From Hygrophila difformis (taxonomy: Eukaryota > Streptophyta > Magnoliopsida > Lamiales > Acanthaceae), in contig JAOANR010000015.1 in assembly GCA_030278955.1 (NCBI GenBank), positions 24,114,064-24,178,063 of the forward strand: a stretch of DNA of 64,000 nucleotides, given 5' to 3'. The notes under the pieces were generated by a model. The model saw only the letters and a list, made by a program, of their open reading frames with translations. It was not told the origin of the DNA and searched no databases. Positions within the stretch are counted from its first letter, which is position 1; each line of letters starts with the position of its first letter. Shown in pieces: positions 1 to 10,203 of the stretch. The translations under genes and the position numbers were made by a program.

Positions 1-153
1 GCCGAATACAGCAAAATGACAGTGAAAAACAGTAGCAGCAGGGAGGTAATAGCTAGACACGAGTTCGAATCATAACAATAAATCCGACCAAAACAAGGAT
101 AACCGCGACCTGTGGACACTCCTCATTAGCCGATGCATGACAGTACCAGCAAC

Positions 154-357
154 TTAAGACACATGCTTCTCAATAGCAGCAACCACACCTGTTTTCACTG
201 ATTTCAGCCATAGCGGGCATCTCTCTTGCTCAAATAACCTATCTATGATTCTCCAGTTTACTAGATTCCTTTGGCACATTATCCATTCCAATGACTCAAC
301 AATAGTCTCACCAAAACCAGAACCAAGTCCTTCTAGCATCGAGTACATCAAGCCAAA
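154..357 (-). CDS. Possible terminal exon of an unidentified gene
   Basis: On the minus strand an open frame of about 65 codons ends in a TAA just after a run reading ...AIEKHVS. It is preceded directly by a plausible splice acceptor (a pyrimidine-containing tract ending in CAG at 360-358), so the segment could be the last exon of a gene whose upstream exons were lost or displaced. The residues include LEGLGSGFGETIVESLEW and a Cys/Trp-containing stretch. I do not recognise the family. Amino-acid composition is varied and not of low complexity, which argues mildly against a chance frame. Downstream sequence (153 to 1) has no further recognisable coding signal. An alternative is a chance ORF within decayed repeat DNA. 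Confidence 0.25.
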   Translation of the reverse strand, partial: FGLMYSMLEGLGSGFGETIVESLEWIMCQRNLVNWRIIDRLFEQERCPLWLKSVKTGVVAAIEKHVS

Positions 358-1240
358 CTGACCTCAACAAATAAAAGTGTATGCGTTCACTCTCAAAAGT
401 AGAAATAGGCAATAGGACCCTCAGTCGATGAACCAAAATGACAATCCCATAGGCTTGCTTTATGATCACATTTCCATGCAAAGAATATTCAAAATCAATG
501 CATCGAATCTAAGGGGCAAGGTATAGGTGATAGTGTGGCCATGGCTATGGGAAGGAAAAAGGGGTGAACATATAATTGGGGTAATGGAAGGTGGCCGGAG
601 CAGCGGAGAAGATGGCCGGAGCCTTCGGGTCCAGCGGCGGCCACTGTACAGTTCCCATCGCCGTGGCCGGAGATGCGAGGATGGAGATGGCCGGAGCGGG
701 AACAGCGGATGAAGGGGTTGACGGAGGTCTGAGATGGCGAGGGAGCTTGTCGGAGATGAAGGGATGATCGGCGGTAATGGTGGCGATCGATGCCGGAGCT
801 GCTGGTGGCTGTTGCGGGCGATGAACTCGTCGGGGACGGCGAGGCTCCATGGAGAAGATGCGGGAGGCGTCCTGGGCCCATGTCCAACCCCTTGGGCCTC
901 TTTGGGAATGGGCCGGCTTGATGGAGAAGTGGCCCATTAGAGTTGTGGGTCTGCTGGGCCAAGGATGGTATGGGCCGATCAAATGCAGGTGGGCTTCTCT
1001 CTGTTGGGCCGAGTGGTGGAGCTTCTGTTGGGCTGGTATGGAAATTGGGCTCTGTTGCTGATGGGCCGAGTGGTGTTGGATGCTGATAGGCTTGACTTTG
1101 ACTTGGGCTTTGTATCCCTTTAATTAATTGAGCCCATTGGCCCTTAGATTTGTAGATCCCTCTTGAACTACTTGCTTGTTGGACTTTTAATCCAATTGGG
1201 CCAAGGCTTCTCTTCTTCAATTTAACTAATCCAAGCCTGA
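358..1240. other. Unassigned segment with GC-rich core
   Basis: No supported gene. The 540-1060 part is GC-rich with repeated GGCCGGAG and GGGCC words and is open by chance in several frames on both strands (Pro/Ser-rich on the minus strand). It looks like the untranslated leader or low-complexity part of a decayed repeat. The minus-strand frame that enters from the Z protease region runs through it without a stop, which I treat as accidental below about 1240. Confidence 0.4.
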
Positions 1241-1828
1241 ATAAATTCGGGTTCGAATTATCGGGTTGGTTGATCCCAACATCCATGCCATCCTCTCCCC
1301 CTTCAGAAGCTTTGGGCTCCAAAGCTGAAAGAGAAGTTATGTCGGTAGGATCAACAACGTACTTTAGCCCTGCACAAACCGAAATCCCATAAGTTTGGGC
1401 TAGAAATTCATTAGAAATGTTATCCATGGAGCAGATATATTTCTCAGATCCTGCTTCAAATGTGAAATTCATAATGTGCTCCAGCTCAGCTCCAGCTTTT
1501 AATTTCCTGCAAAACAAATGACAACTTTTAGATAAATCGATTTTGTCATTTACCGAAAAATTTTTACCCGAATTGTTTAGAAAATTTTCATCATGATCTT
1601 CATGGGTAACTGTAGAAAAATTAACCAAGTTAGATGGAGTACCATGATCAAATTCATAAAAATTTTCAGAAAGATGAAAAATTAAGGAACGGATTTTTGA
1701 CAGGCTCTCAGTAGCCTGCTTAGCAGTTTTGCCAGTAGATTGCTTCTTGATTTTTGCATTTTCAGCTTGAGCCTTCTTATAAGCTCCTTCTTCTCTTCGC
1801 ATATTCTCCAATAATTTTTCACGATCAA
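1241..1828 (-). pseudogene. Z element: post-protease coding segment (gypsy remnant)
   Basis: The minus-strand frame from 1828 continues the protease region of Z at 42098-41907: both contain the peptide LLENMRRE followed by a Lys/Gln-rich stretch (AYKKAQAENAKIKKQ). This copy keeps the frame open where the copy at 41907 has a stop. About 190 residues follow without a recognised domain. No reverse transcriptase is found to the left, so Z is either truncated or a gag-protease-only element. The last 164 bp (1665-1828) are duplicated at 41784-41947 on the other side of X, with four mismatches. The 48 bp at 1241-1288 recur at 43487-43534. Confidence 0.6.
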
Positions 1829-3704
1829 TGTAACACCCCGGTTTTTGATAACTCAGGTCGGGGTGTCACCGCCACACCTCCCTAGTAAGACACGGTTTCT
1901 CCGGCTTACTAAAGAGATGCAAGGCTAGGTATTGCAGTATTTAGAACATTTAAAGCATTCAAAACAGCCCATACAATATAGCTCGAAAATAATAATATCA
2001 TAGCGCAGCGGAAATAATATTTAAGTATAGTATTGCAGCGGAAAATGTAAAGAGGGCTGACATGGCCAAAACACGGGTTAAACAGGCCCGTTCATAATAT
2101 AGTCTAATGTACGAAATTAAAACAAAATAATGTTCCCAAAATCCCATGCATGAATCGTGCTCATGCATGCTCATTCCACATACTCTGTAAGAAAAAGGAG
2201 TAAAAATGGTTTGGTCAGCACAACTTGCTGAGTAAGTTAACACAGACATGATCGTAGGGTTTAAAAGCCATTAATTTAATATTTAAATAAAAACATGATA
2301 ATAAACATAATAACTCAATTTAATCTAAACAACTATCCAATTGCATAATTTAATTCAGGGCTTTATTGAACAACACCTTTCACATGACTTAAAATAAAAG
2401 CCATAATTTAAATAAAGCATTTAAATAATTTAATTGGACAACAACCCTAATTTAATTTAATTTAATTTATTTTCCCCATTACATCCCAGATTTAGTATTT
2501 CAGGTATTTCACGATTGCATCGCAATCTCAACAAGTCTAGCCGGTAGCCCGGCGGCCGCAACCGTATCAGCCATACCCAGTACCACTCCGGAGCCTCGGG
2601 AAACCCATGTAGATATTCTCGAGAGTGTAGGTTCTATATCTCATGCCGTTTTGGCAATATCATATCTGAATTTTAGCGCGCGGGGTCACCATCGTCCATT
2701 AAGGCACGAAGTGAATCGTTAGGGGGCACCCTGCAGAACACTCACCCCTAATTTTAATTTATCAAGTTTGTAAGGGGATTTAACTTCAAAAATCTGATTT
2801 CAATTTTTATTTATTTAAAAATAATATTTCAATTTATTTCAACCCTAAAGGTTAATTCCATGTTTCAACAAGATTTCAAGATTTGATTTCCGGTAAACCA
2901 CAGTTTACTCTAAAATTCGTCTAAATTCAGATTTAATTCCAAAAGAATCCGTTTTCGGATTGAAACTAAAAAGAATCTGATGGACTAGAACTTACCACAC
3001 GTCGGAGATCCTTTGATTTTCGTCCAAAAGCTGTTGCCTTGGTTTTTGATGCCTTCGTAGACTTCCGGATCTAGGGTTTTGTGTATAGAGAGTATCATAG
3101 GGTGTTGAAAAGGGTTTAGGGTCAGTCAAGAGAGTTATTTATAGAGGTTAGGACCTAGGAGGACGTCCAAGTCCGCCTCTAAGGGTCTTGAGCTGATAGA
3201 TGTTCAACCGAATGTCGAAAAATCCGCGTTCGGGCGAGAGATTCACGCAACGGGCGAATCTGTCGCGTGGCGCGGTCGTGGCGCGCTCCCCCTTCTTCGA
3301 CCGCGCGGCCACCGCGCCGGCTTCGCCTGGACTTCGGCCCGGGCGGGTCGTGCGATCCGTCGTGCTTTCCCTCCTCTCTTTCGGACTTCTATCCCTCTAT
3401 GCTCCCGTTTTATGATCATCGGGGTCTCTTCGGGTTTCTACTTTCTCTCTAAGTTTTTACTCGGGTCTAATTGGATGTTTGGACTCGAATTCTCGAGTTC
3501 ATTGGTGTCGTGTTCCGGTGTATAATTTATTTACCTTTAATCCATCCTTTTTATTTAATTAAATTCCTTTAATTCCTTTTTAAGTTAAATCTCATTTCTC
3601 ATTTCCTTATCTTTATTTATTTATTTATTTGCTGGATTTATTTATTTATGGTATTTATTTTATTTATTGTTTTATTTTATGTTGGAAAATTCTCGGGTAT
3701 TACA
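1829..3704 (-). repeat. X 3' LTR (1876 bp)
   Basis: On the minus strand it runs from TGTAATACCC (3704) to GGGTGTTACA (1829), near-perfect inverted ends. A TATAAATA box lies at 3143-3136. It matches the 5' LTR at 40679-41783 over the first 1105 bp. Compared with the LTRs of Y it lacks roughly 740 bp in the middle. Target duplication bases ATCAA lie at 1824-1828. Confidence 0.92.
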
Positions 3705-3903
3705 GTCTACCCTCCTTAAGAATCAACTTCGTCCTCGAAGTTGTGTTTCGTCTTTTCTCGTGCTAAGGTCTTTTTATTTATTTTATTACTTTGTGACTGA
3801 ACTTAGAATTAAGACTTCTAAGCTGCCTACGTACCCGGTGAAGGGATCAAGCCATAACGTAGTTCAAAAGTTTACAAAGATGCACGAAAAATAGGTGGTA
3901 TGA
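3705..3903 (-). other. X: relic U3 segment between two polypurine tracts
   Basis: The active polypurine tract of X is the complement of 3705-3719 (CTTAAGGAGGGTAGA on the minus strand). About 200 bp inside lies a second tract (complement of 3904-3921, CTTAAGGGGGAGAGGATG). The DNA between them resembles the first 130 bp of the W LTR: the shared text includes the CTTGATCCCTTCAC-like stretch and GCAGCTTAGAA. In W this same sequence is the start of the LTR. Confidence 0.75.
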
Positions 3904-3994
3904 CATCCTCTCCCCCTTAAGATTGCAATTATGTCCCCATAACTGTGTCGGTATCGGTTTGGAACAATGTCGGGTATCGTTCTCTCATGTCGGA

Positions 3995-4396
3995 TTATAC
4001 TTCCCAAGTTGTCGTCTCACTTTCGTGGTTCGACCAAAGAACTTTGACCATTTTGACGGTTTTATTCCTCGTTACTCGTTCCTTAGTGTCGAGAATACGC
4101 ACTGGGACTTCTTCATAAGTCAAATCCTCATCGAGCTCAATTATCTCCGGTTGAAGTACATGTGTCGGGTCCGGCACATACTTCTTTAGTTGTGAGACAT
4201 GGAAGACATTATGAACTCGATCTAATTGTGGCGGTAAAGCCAGTCGATAGGCTAGAGTTCCGACTCGTTCTAGAATTTCGTAAGGTCCGATGTATCGAGG
4301 ACTCAACTTTCCTCGTTTGCCAAAGCGCATCACCCCCTTCATGGGTGATATCTTTAGCATGACCCTATCTCCCACTTGAAATTCTAGGTCTCGTCG
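3995..4396 (-). pseudogene. X integrase C-terminus and chromodomain (cut off by Y)
   Basis: Minus-strand frame with the [13 protein letters not shown] and [15 protein letters not shown] motifs typical of the integrase C-terminal region of chromoviruses, followed by a chromodomain-like segment ([18 protein letters not shown]). The upstream part of the same gene continues at 36061-35457 on the far side of Y, and the join is marked by the duplicated CGTCG. A premature TAA ends the frame at 3995. The corresponding ORF in Y continues for 28 more residues. Confidence 0.9.
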
Positions 4397-7010
4397 TGTA
4401 ATACCCGTGAATTTTCCATCATAAAATAAAACAATAATTTAATAAATAAATAATAAATAAAATAAATACCATAAATTAATAAATGAATCCAGCAAATAAA
4501 TAAATAAATAAAGATAAGGAAATGAGAAAATGAGATTTAACTTAAAAAGGAATTAAAGGAATTTAATTAAATAAAAGAATTGATTAAGGATAAATAAATT
4601 GTACACCGAAACCCGACACTAATGAACTCGAGAATTCAAGTCCAAACATTCAATTAGACCCGAGTAAAAATTTAGAGAGAAAGTAGAAACCCGATGATAC
4701 CCCGAAAGTCGGAATTCGGGAGCATAGAGGGATAGAAACCCGAAAGAGAGGCGGAAAAGCACGACGGATCGCACGACCCGCCCGGACCGAAGTCCAGGCG
4801 AAGTCGGCGCGGTGGCCGCGCGGTCCCAAGGCATTGGGCGCGCCACGACCGCGCCACACGACAGATTTGCCCGTCGCGTGAATCTCTCGCCCGAACGCGG
4901 ATTTTTCGACTTTCGGTTGAACATCTCTCGACCCAAGACCCTTAGGTCAGATGTTGGACGCCCTAGGACCTGGAAATCTATAAATAAGACCTCCTAGGAG
5001 CTCCAAATACTTTTACGAAACCCTACAACCTTCTACACATTCGAAACCCTAAATCCGGAGTCGTCGGAGGCACGAAACCAAGACGAACGCTGTTGGACGA
5101 AATTTCTACAGATCTCCATAGTCGTGGTAAGTCTCGATCCAATCCTTGTTCAATAAACGATTCGAAAACGAATCCTAATCTTCTTCTTTTCTCTTCTACA
5201 CCTCGTATTGGATCTAGATCGTAGAACCCGACGAACGGAGAGGAGAAACGGTGGACTGGAAGCCACGCCTTCGAATAGACGATCCCGGACGTTCATAAAC
5301 TCTGTAAGTTAACTCTTACATGGTTTTGGGATGAATTAAAACATTCAAAACTAAAAGATTAACAAGAAATCGAAAATCTGTCAATTTATACTTTCTACCG
5401 ACGCAACAGATTTGATGAATTTTTCCGAACCTTAAAACGAATTCAAACGGAGAAACTTAAAACAAGAAAAACGTTCCTAAGACTTAGATCTAGCTACTGT
5501 AAATTTTTGAGAATTTTTGGAGTCGATTTGATATGTGAAAATCCACCGAAACCGAACTGTTTGAATCTAGATCTTGAAATCTTGGACAGAACTTAGGAAT
5601 GATCTTGATCACGTTTTTGACATAGGATCTAGACTGTTATAGATCTTTGGCCGAACATGAAAGTCGTAGATATTTGTCTTAATATGATCTCTGTCAAATT
5701 TCATCAAATTTGGAGTTGAATTGCTATGGTAGAATTCAAAATCTTTAAACTGTGATACATTAAACTCGGACAGAATTGTTCTTATGCGAAAATTGGTGAT
5801 TTTGACCTACTTAGGTATCTCGGATTGAAAAAGTTAAAACACGAAAGTTGTAGATCTTGACGTTTCTGAGTCAGATATGAAATTTTGGAATTTTTGGAAT
5901 TAAATTTGATTTTAGACGAATTTTAGAGTAAACTGTGGTTTACCGGAAACAAAATCTTGAAATCTTGATGAAACATGGAATTAACCTTTAGGGTTGAAAT
6001 GAGTTGAGATATTATTTTTAAATAAATACAATTGAAGTCAGATTTTTAAAATTAAATCCCCTTACAAACTTGATAAATTAAAATTAGGGGTGAGTGCTCT
6101 GCAGGGTGCCCCCTAACTGCTTCACTTCGTGCCTTAATGGACGATGGTGACCCCGCGCGCTAAACTTGAAATGTGATATTGCCAAAACGGCGAAATATAG
6201 AGCCTACACTCTCGTGAATATCCGTATGGGTTTCCCGAGGCTCCGGAGTGGTACTGGGTATGGCTGATACGGTTGCGGCGGCCGGGCTACCGGCTAAACT
6301 TGTTGACATCGCGATGCTATCATGAAACTTTGAAATACCAAATCGGGGATGTAATGGGGATACTAAACTAAATTAAATTATATTAAATCATGTTGTTGTC
6401 CAATTAAATTATTTAAATGCTTTCTTTAAATTATGGCTATTATTCTAAACCATACGATATGTGTTATTAAATAGAGCCCTGAAATAAATTATGCTATTGG
6501 ATAGTTGATTAGATTAAATTAAACATTATGTTATTATCATGCTTTTATTAAATTATTAAAGTTAATGGCTTTTAAACCCTACGATCATGCATGTGTTAAC
6601 TTACTCAGCAAGTTTGCTGACCAAAACCGTTTTTATTCCTTTTCTTACAGAATATGTGGAATGAGCATGTGTGAGCACGTTTCATGCATGGGATTTTGGG
6701 AAACACTATTTTGCTTTTGAATTCATACTTTAGACTATATTATGAACGGGCCTGTTTAACCCGTGTTTTGGCCATGTCGGCCCTATTTATATTTTCCGCT
6801 ACGATACTGTACTAAACCATTTATTTCCGCTGCGCTATACTATTATTATTTTCCAATTATGTTGAATGGGCTATCTTGAATGATTTAAATGTTTTAAATA
6901 CTGCAATACCTAGCCTTGCATCTCTTTAGTAAGCTCGGAGAAACCGTGTCTTACTAGGGGGATGTGGCGGTGACATCCCGACCTGGGTGACCAAAAACCG
7001 GGGTGTTACA
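4397..7010 (+). repeat. Y 5' LTR (2614 bp)
   Basis: Starts TGTAATACCC and ends GGGTGTTACA, one mismatch from a perfect 10-bp inverted terminal repeat. It is bounded on the left by the target duplication CGTCG and on the right by the primer binding site. The last 90 bp are strongly shared with the LTR ends of X and W although the interiors differ. Confidence 0.96.
4979..4986 (+). promoter_or_regulatory. TATA box of Y 5' LTR
   Basis: TATAAATA inside the LTR, with the same motif at the matching place in the 3' LTR (33425-33432) and in X (3143-3136, minus). It would start transcription about 610 bp into the LTR. The assignment rests on motif and conserved position only. Confidence 0.6.
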
Positions 7011-7013
7011 AGT

Positions 7014-7025
7014 TGGTATCAGAGC
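7014..7025 (+). promoter_or_regulatory. Y primer binding site, initiator tRNA-Met
   Basis: TGGTATCAGAGC, complementary to the 3' end of plant initiator tRNA-Met, starts three bases after the LTR end. The same site is used by X (40675-40664, minus), W (53299-53310) and V (62619-62608, minus). Confidence 0.93.
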
Positions 7026-7282
7026 CCGACTATTTTTAAAACTACTATTTTTAAACCATTACTATTTTTAAACTATTATTAGTATTTTGACTATTATTTT
7101 AAATATTAAAGTATTATTCCCATGGAAATTTTTTATTTTAAACCCCATGGAAAAATATATACATATATGGTGCATTAAATTATTATTTTTGGGGGGAATC
7201 ATCATTTGCATTTGCATATTGCATCTCTTCTATGAACCTAGAATCTTGGCGAATATTAACTTAGATCTCTTGCTTGCGCTAG

Positions 7283-7606
7283 ATGGCTAGTCAAGACATG
7301 ATGCAGTTGATGGTCAAGATGATGAGCATTCATCTCGATTCCCACCAAACCCTAGAGCAAATGAAGTACCGTATGGCTCAATTGGAGGCCAATTTACATC
7401 ACATGGGCAACTTGAGAGAGGCGGATCATCACCGCATAAACCAACTCGAACGCCAAGTCCAAACCCTCACTACACAAAACTTAATACTAAAGGAATACAT
7501 CGATGCCCACGGGCAAGACTTAAACACTATCTTTGACGAGCTACTGCCGCCGAGTTCGGAGGAGGAAGATCCTGCTACCCCACCGGAGGACGTCATGAGA
7601 CACTAG
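7283..7606 (+). CDS. Y ORF0: conserved coiled-coil protein upstream of gag
   Basis: 107-residue ORF between PBS and gag. It starts MASQDMMQLMVKMM, has a heptad-like central region with the words LREADHHRINQLERQVQ, and ends in an acidic tail (PSSEEEDPATPPED). Close relatives stand at the same place in X (40383-40057, minus, 108 aa) and W (53638-54036, 132 aa). All three are open from start to stop, even though gag-pol of X and Y is broken and W has no gag-pol. That suggests selection on this ORF in the family. Function unknown; a coiled coil suggests oligomerisation or binding to Gag. It is not part of the standard chromovirus gene set as I know it. Confidence 0.75.
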   Translation: MASQDMMQLMVKMMSIHLDSHQTLEQMKYRMAQLEANLHHMGNLREADHHRINQLERQVQTLTTQNLILKEYIDAHGQDLNTIFDELLPPSSEEEDPATPPEDVMRH

Positions 7607-7903
7607 AGATTCTACTGTTAGATACTATTTTGCTAGGAAAATATTTCGGCTTTTGTACTAAAATTTCTTTTGAGGAAATAAAATGCCCGATTTATTTGTA
7701 ATAAATCGAAAAAAAAAAACGGACAGATCTGTCCGTACAGCCGAAAAAAAAAATTCGAAATAAAATAAAACCCCGAAGCTTACGACGCTTCTTAGTTTGA
7801 ACAAAGCACCACGTGCTAAATTGCAACACACATATACATTATTAGAAATTGCTTAGACTATATGCTAAATTCACCAGTCCTAATCTATCCCATTTGTACC
7901 AGA
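7607..7903 (+). other. Y spacer between ORF0 and gag, with an 18-bp palindrome
   Basis: No gene. A perfect palindrome, ACGGACAGATCTGTCCGT (7719-7736), is flanked on both sides by runs of about ten A. X and W have an A-rich tract with telomere-like repeats in the same relative position. Confidence 0.7.
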
Positions 7904-8377
7904 ATGGCACCCAGAGGAAGAGGAAGGACTCAAACCGCTCCCCAAACTACTACCGAAACTCCTACTGGGACGCTACCAAACGATACGGAACCGATTCAAC
8001 CTGAGATGGAACAACCCCAAGGTGCGCAGGACGCCCCCGCACCGAACAATGTGGGCGATCGTCTTAGGACGATAGAGGAGGTGTTGATTGCGCTCGGAAA
8101 CGCTCAAGTCAACCAGGGTCAAGCTGCGGCGGTACCTCCGCCCCAAGCTCGCCCTAACTACCTGGCGATGGTGAATCCTTACCAGCCGCCCCACTATGCT
8201 GGTGAGGAGGATCCAGCTAAACTGGAAGAGTGGATCCGGACCTTCGACAAGCTGCTGGGAGCAGTTAAATGTCCGGAAGGAGAAAGAGTGCATGTCGCCT
8301 CATACTACTTGGGAGGCGAAGCTGACGACTGGTGGCAGGCGACGCAAGCCAAACTGACGGAAGATGACGAGCCCTAC
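7904..8377 (+). pseudogene. Y gag, 5' part (split by U)
   Basis: Gag begins at the ATG at 7904 (MAPRGRGRTQ), with a Pro/Gln/Thr-rich N-terminus. It leads into the conserved Gag core (LEEWIRTFDKLLGAVKC, YLGGEADDWWQATQAKL). The frame is cut at 8377 by U and continues at 28374 with the peptide following EDDEPY, as shown by the unbroken gag of X (39705-38731). An in-frame ATG further upstream (7862) is possible, but homology with X stops at MAPRGR. Confidence 0.9.
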
Positions 8378-8692
8378 TGATAATGGCCAGAAATGACCAT
8401 TATTTTCAATCCATTTCCGTGTCTTAAACGGGCATTTGATCGCATTCCGGTCTTACATTAAGTAAGAAAGCAGTCGAATTGGACTGATTTATGCATAATT
8501 GTAAAAATAGTGAGCTGGTGTGAAAAATGCATAAATATTAATTTTATTACATATTTATGTTAGAAAAATCCAAAAACATGAGAAAAAGAAAAGAAAAGGA
8601 AAGGAAACAAAAAGATGGGAAAAAGATAGAAAAGCCCACAAAAAGAACATTTTCAGCCCATCTGGCCCAATCCAGCAGGCCCAGGAAGACCT

Positions 8693-8935
8693 CTGTCGCG
8701 GAAGCCCTTGGCGCGATGCAGTGTTCCGCGACAAAGGAGGTTTCCGCGACCAAGCAGCTCAGATGAAGAAGGAAACCAGCCAAGCCCTTTGTCGCGATGC
8801 CCTTTGTCGCGATGGCATGCTCCGCGACAAAGGCGTGACTCCGCGACCAAGACACCCAATTAGAGACACAAGACCCAGTCGAGAAGCCTTGCCACATGCA
8901 GTGTGTTCCGCGACCAACTTGATGCTCCGAGACAA
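8693..8935 (+). repeat. U LTR: TTTGTCGCGG palindrome array I (before TATA)
   Basis: About nine copies of the decamer TTTGTCGCGG or its reverse complement CCGCGACAAA (allowing one or two changes), in alternating orientation with irregular spacing. The matching array in the 3' LTR is 23975-24202. It lies just upstream of the TATA box at 9008, so it could act as an upstream control region. Confidence 0.9.
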
Positions 8936-9007
8936 AGCTGTGATGTGTGTGATGTCTTAAGACACAATGGGCTAGAATCAAGGCCCATGGGCTTAGGGTT
9001 ACACTTC

Positions 9008-9015
9008 TATAAATA
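9008..9015 (+). promoter_or_regulatory. TATA box of U 5' LTR
   Basis: TATAAATA followed by TGAGG, 70 bp after array I; same site in the 3' LTR at 24275-24282. It would place the transcript start near 9040. Confidence 0.65.
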
Positions 9016-9664
9016 TGAGGTGTCTCCCATAAGCTAAGGGTTGGAAAAATTGGAATTTTGTTGAGCTCTCTTGAAGGCAAGCTTAGGAGTTCTTCCTTAG
9101 GTAGAGTAGTTTAGGTTTATTTTCATGTATTATTTAATTTTTGCTCTTAGTTTAGCTTAGTTTAGTGTTTTTACTGTTCACAGTTACCTAGATAGCCATT
9201 TTTATACCATGTTTTGGTTTCAAAACTTTTGTTTTACGGTTTGTAATACCCAAATCATGGGTATTAGCAACACCCCTTCAATAATATGGGAAAACATTCA
9301 TCATTTGTGTCCCAAATCATGAAATGGGTCTCACACCCCATGGATTTATGCCTTCTTTTTCATTTCGGGGTCATTTGACCCCTATTTTGTTATTTTTATG
9401 TTTACTGTTGGCATATTATGGATAATGTTGTGTGGATGTGTGATCAAACCCTAGATTAGGACTCTTGCTTTATTTTTAATATTCTGCCCAGCTTTGTCTA
9501 TTTTTGCTTAAGCATGTTCTTCCTTATTTTGAATATTTCTTGCTTATTTTTAGCTTAGAATAGCTTTTTGATCTGAAATAGGGTGAGATCACGCTGTTTG
9601 CATGCCACTGTTCATTTCTGCTTTTTCTGACTTTTGTCCTGAACCACCTTGGGCGCCAACCGCC

Positions 9665-10203
9665 TTTTGGCGCGGAACCACGTTCCGCGACAAAATGGTT
9701 GTTCCGCGACCAAGGTGTTTCAAGACACTTGTCTCCATAATTCAAAACCCTTTGTCGCGGACCACCTTGTCGCGGAGCCACGTTCCGCGACAAAACCTTC
9801 CATGCATAGCGACAAAGGAGCCAAACTCTTGCATTTTGTCTGCATGGCTTTTTGTCGCGGAATCATCTTGTCGTGGAACCACGTTCCGTGACAAAATCTC
9901 ACTCTGAGACAGAAAAATTATGCCATGTTCCTTATCCTTTGAACACTTTGTCGCGGAATCACCTCGTCGCGGAGCCACGTTCCGCGACAAAAATTTCCAT
10001 GCATAGCGACAAATGTTCAAATGCCTTAGGAATTTTCTGAAAACACTTTGTCGCGAAACACTCTTGTCGCGGAACCACGTTCCGCGACAAAATCTTGCAT
10101 AGCGACAAAGAGGCGTTATGCTGCCAAAAATTCTAAAAACTTGTCAGGATACCCATGTCGCGGACCTCGGACCGCGACAAAATTTATGGTATCGCGACAA
10201 AGA
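9665..10203 (+). repeat. U LTR: TTTGTCGCGG palindrome array II (transcribed part)
   Basis: About twenty copies of the same decamer in both orientations. Many form tight hairpins: arms TTGTCGCGGAAC and GTTCCGCGACAA at 10064-10075 and 10079-10090 pair perfectly around a 3-base loop. The matching array of the 3' LTR spans 24932-25470. Because it is downstream of the TATA box, it should be in the element RNA. The first copy reads TTTTGGCGCGG, an E2F-type site. Confidence 0.9.

Noticed and set aside
540..1060. A host gene with Pro/Ser-rich C-terminus in the minus frame 495-1811
   Set aside because: The frame is continuous with the Z remnant and the GC-rich part is open in several frames, so the extension is most likely accidental.
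9665..9675. CAMTA (CGCG-box) sites as explanation of the decamers
   Set aside because: The consensus VCGCGB is not met, because the base before CGCG is T or the base after is A in the decamer.
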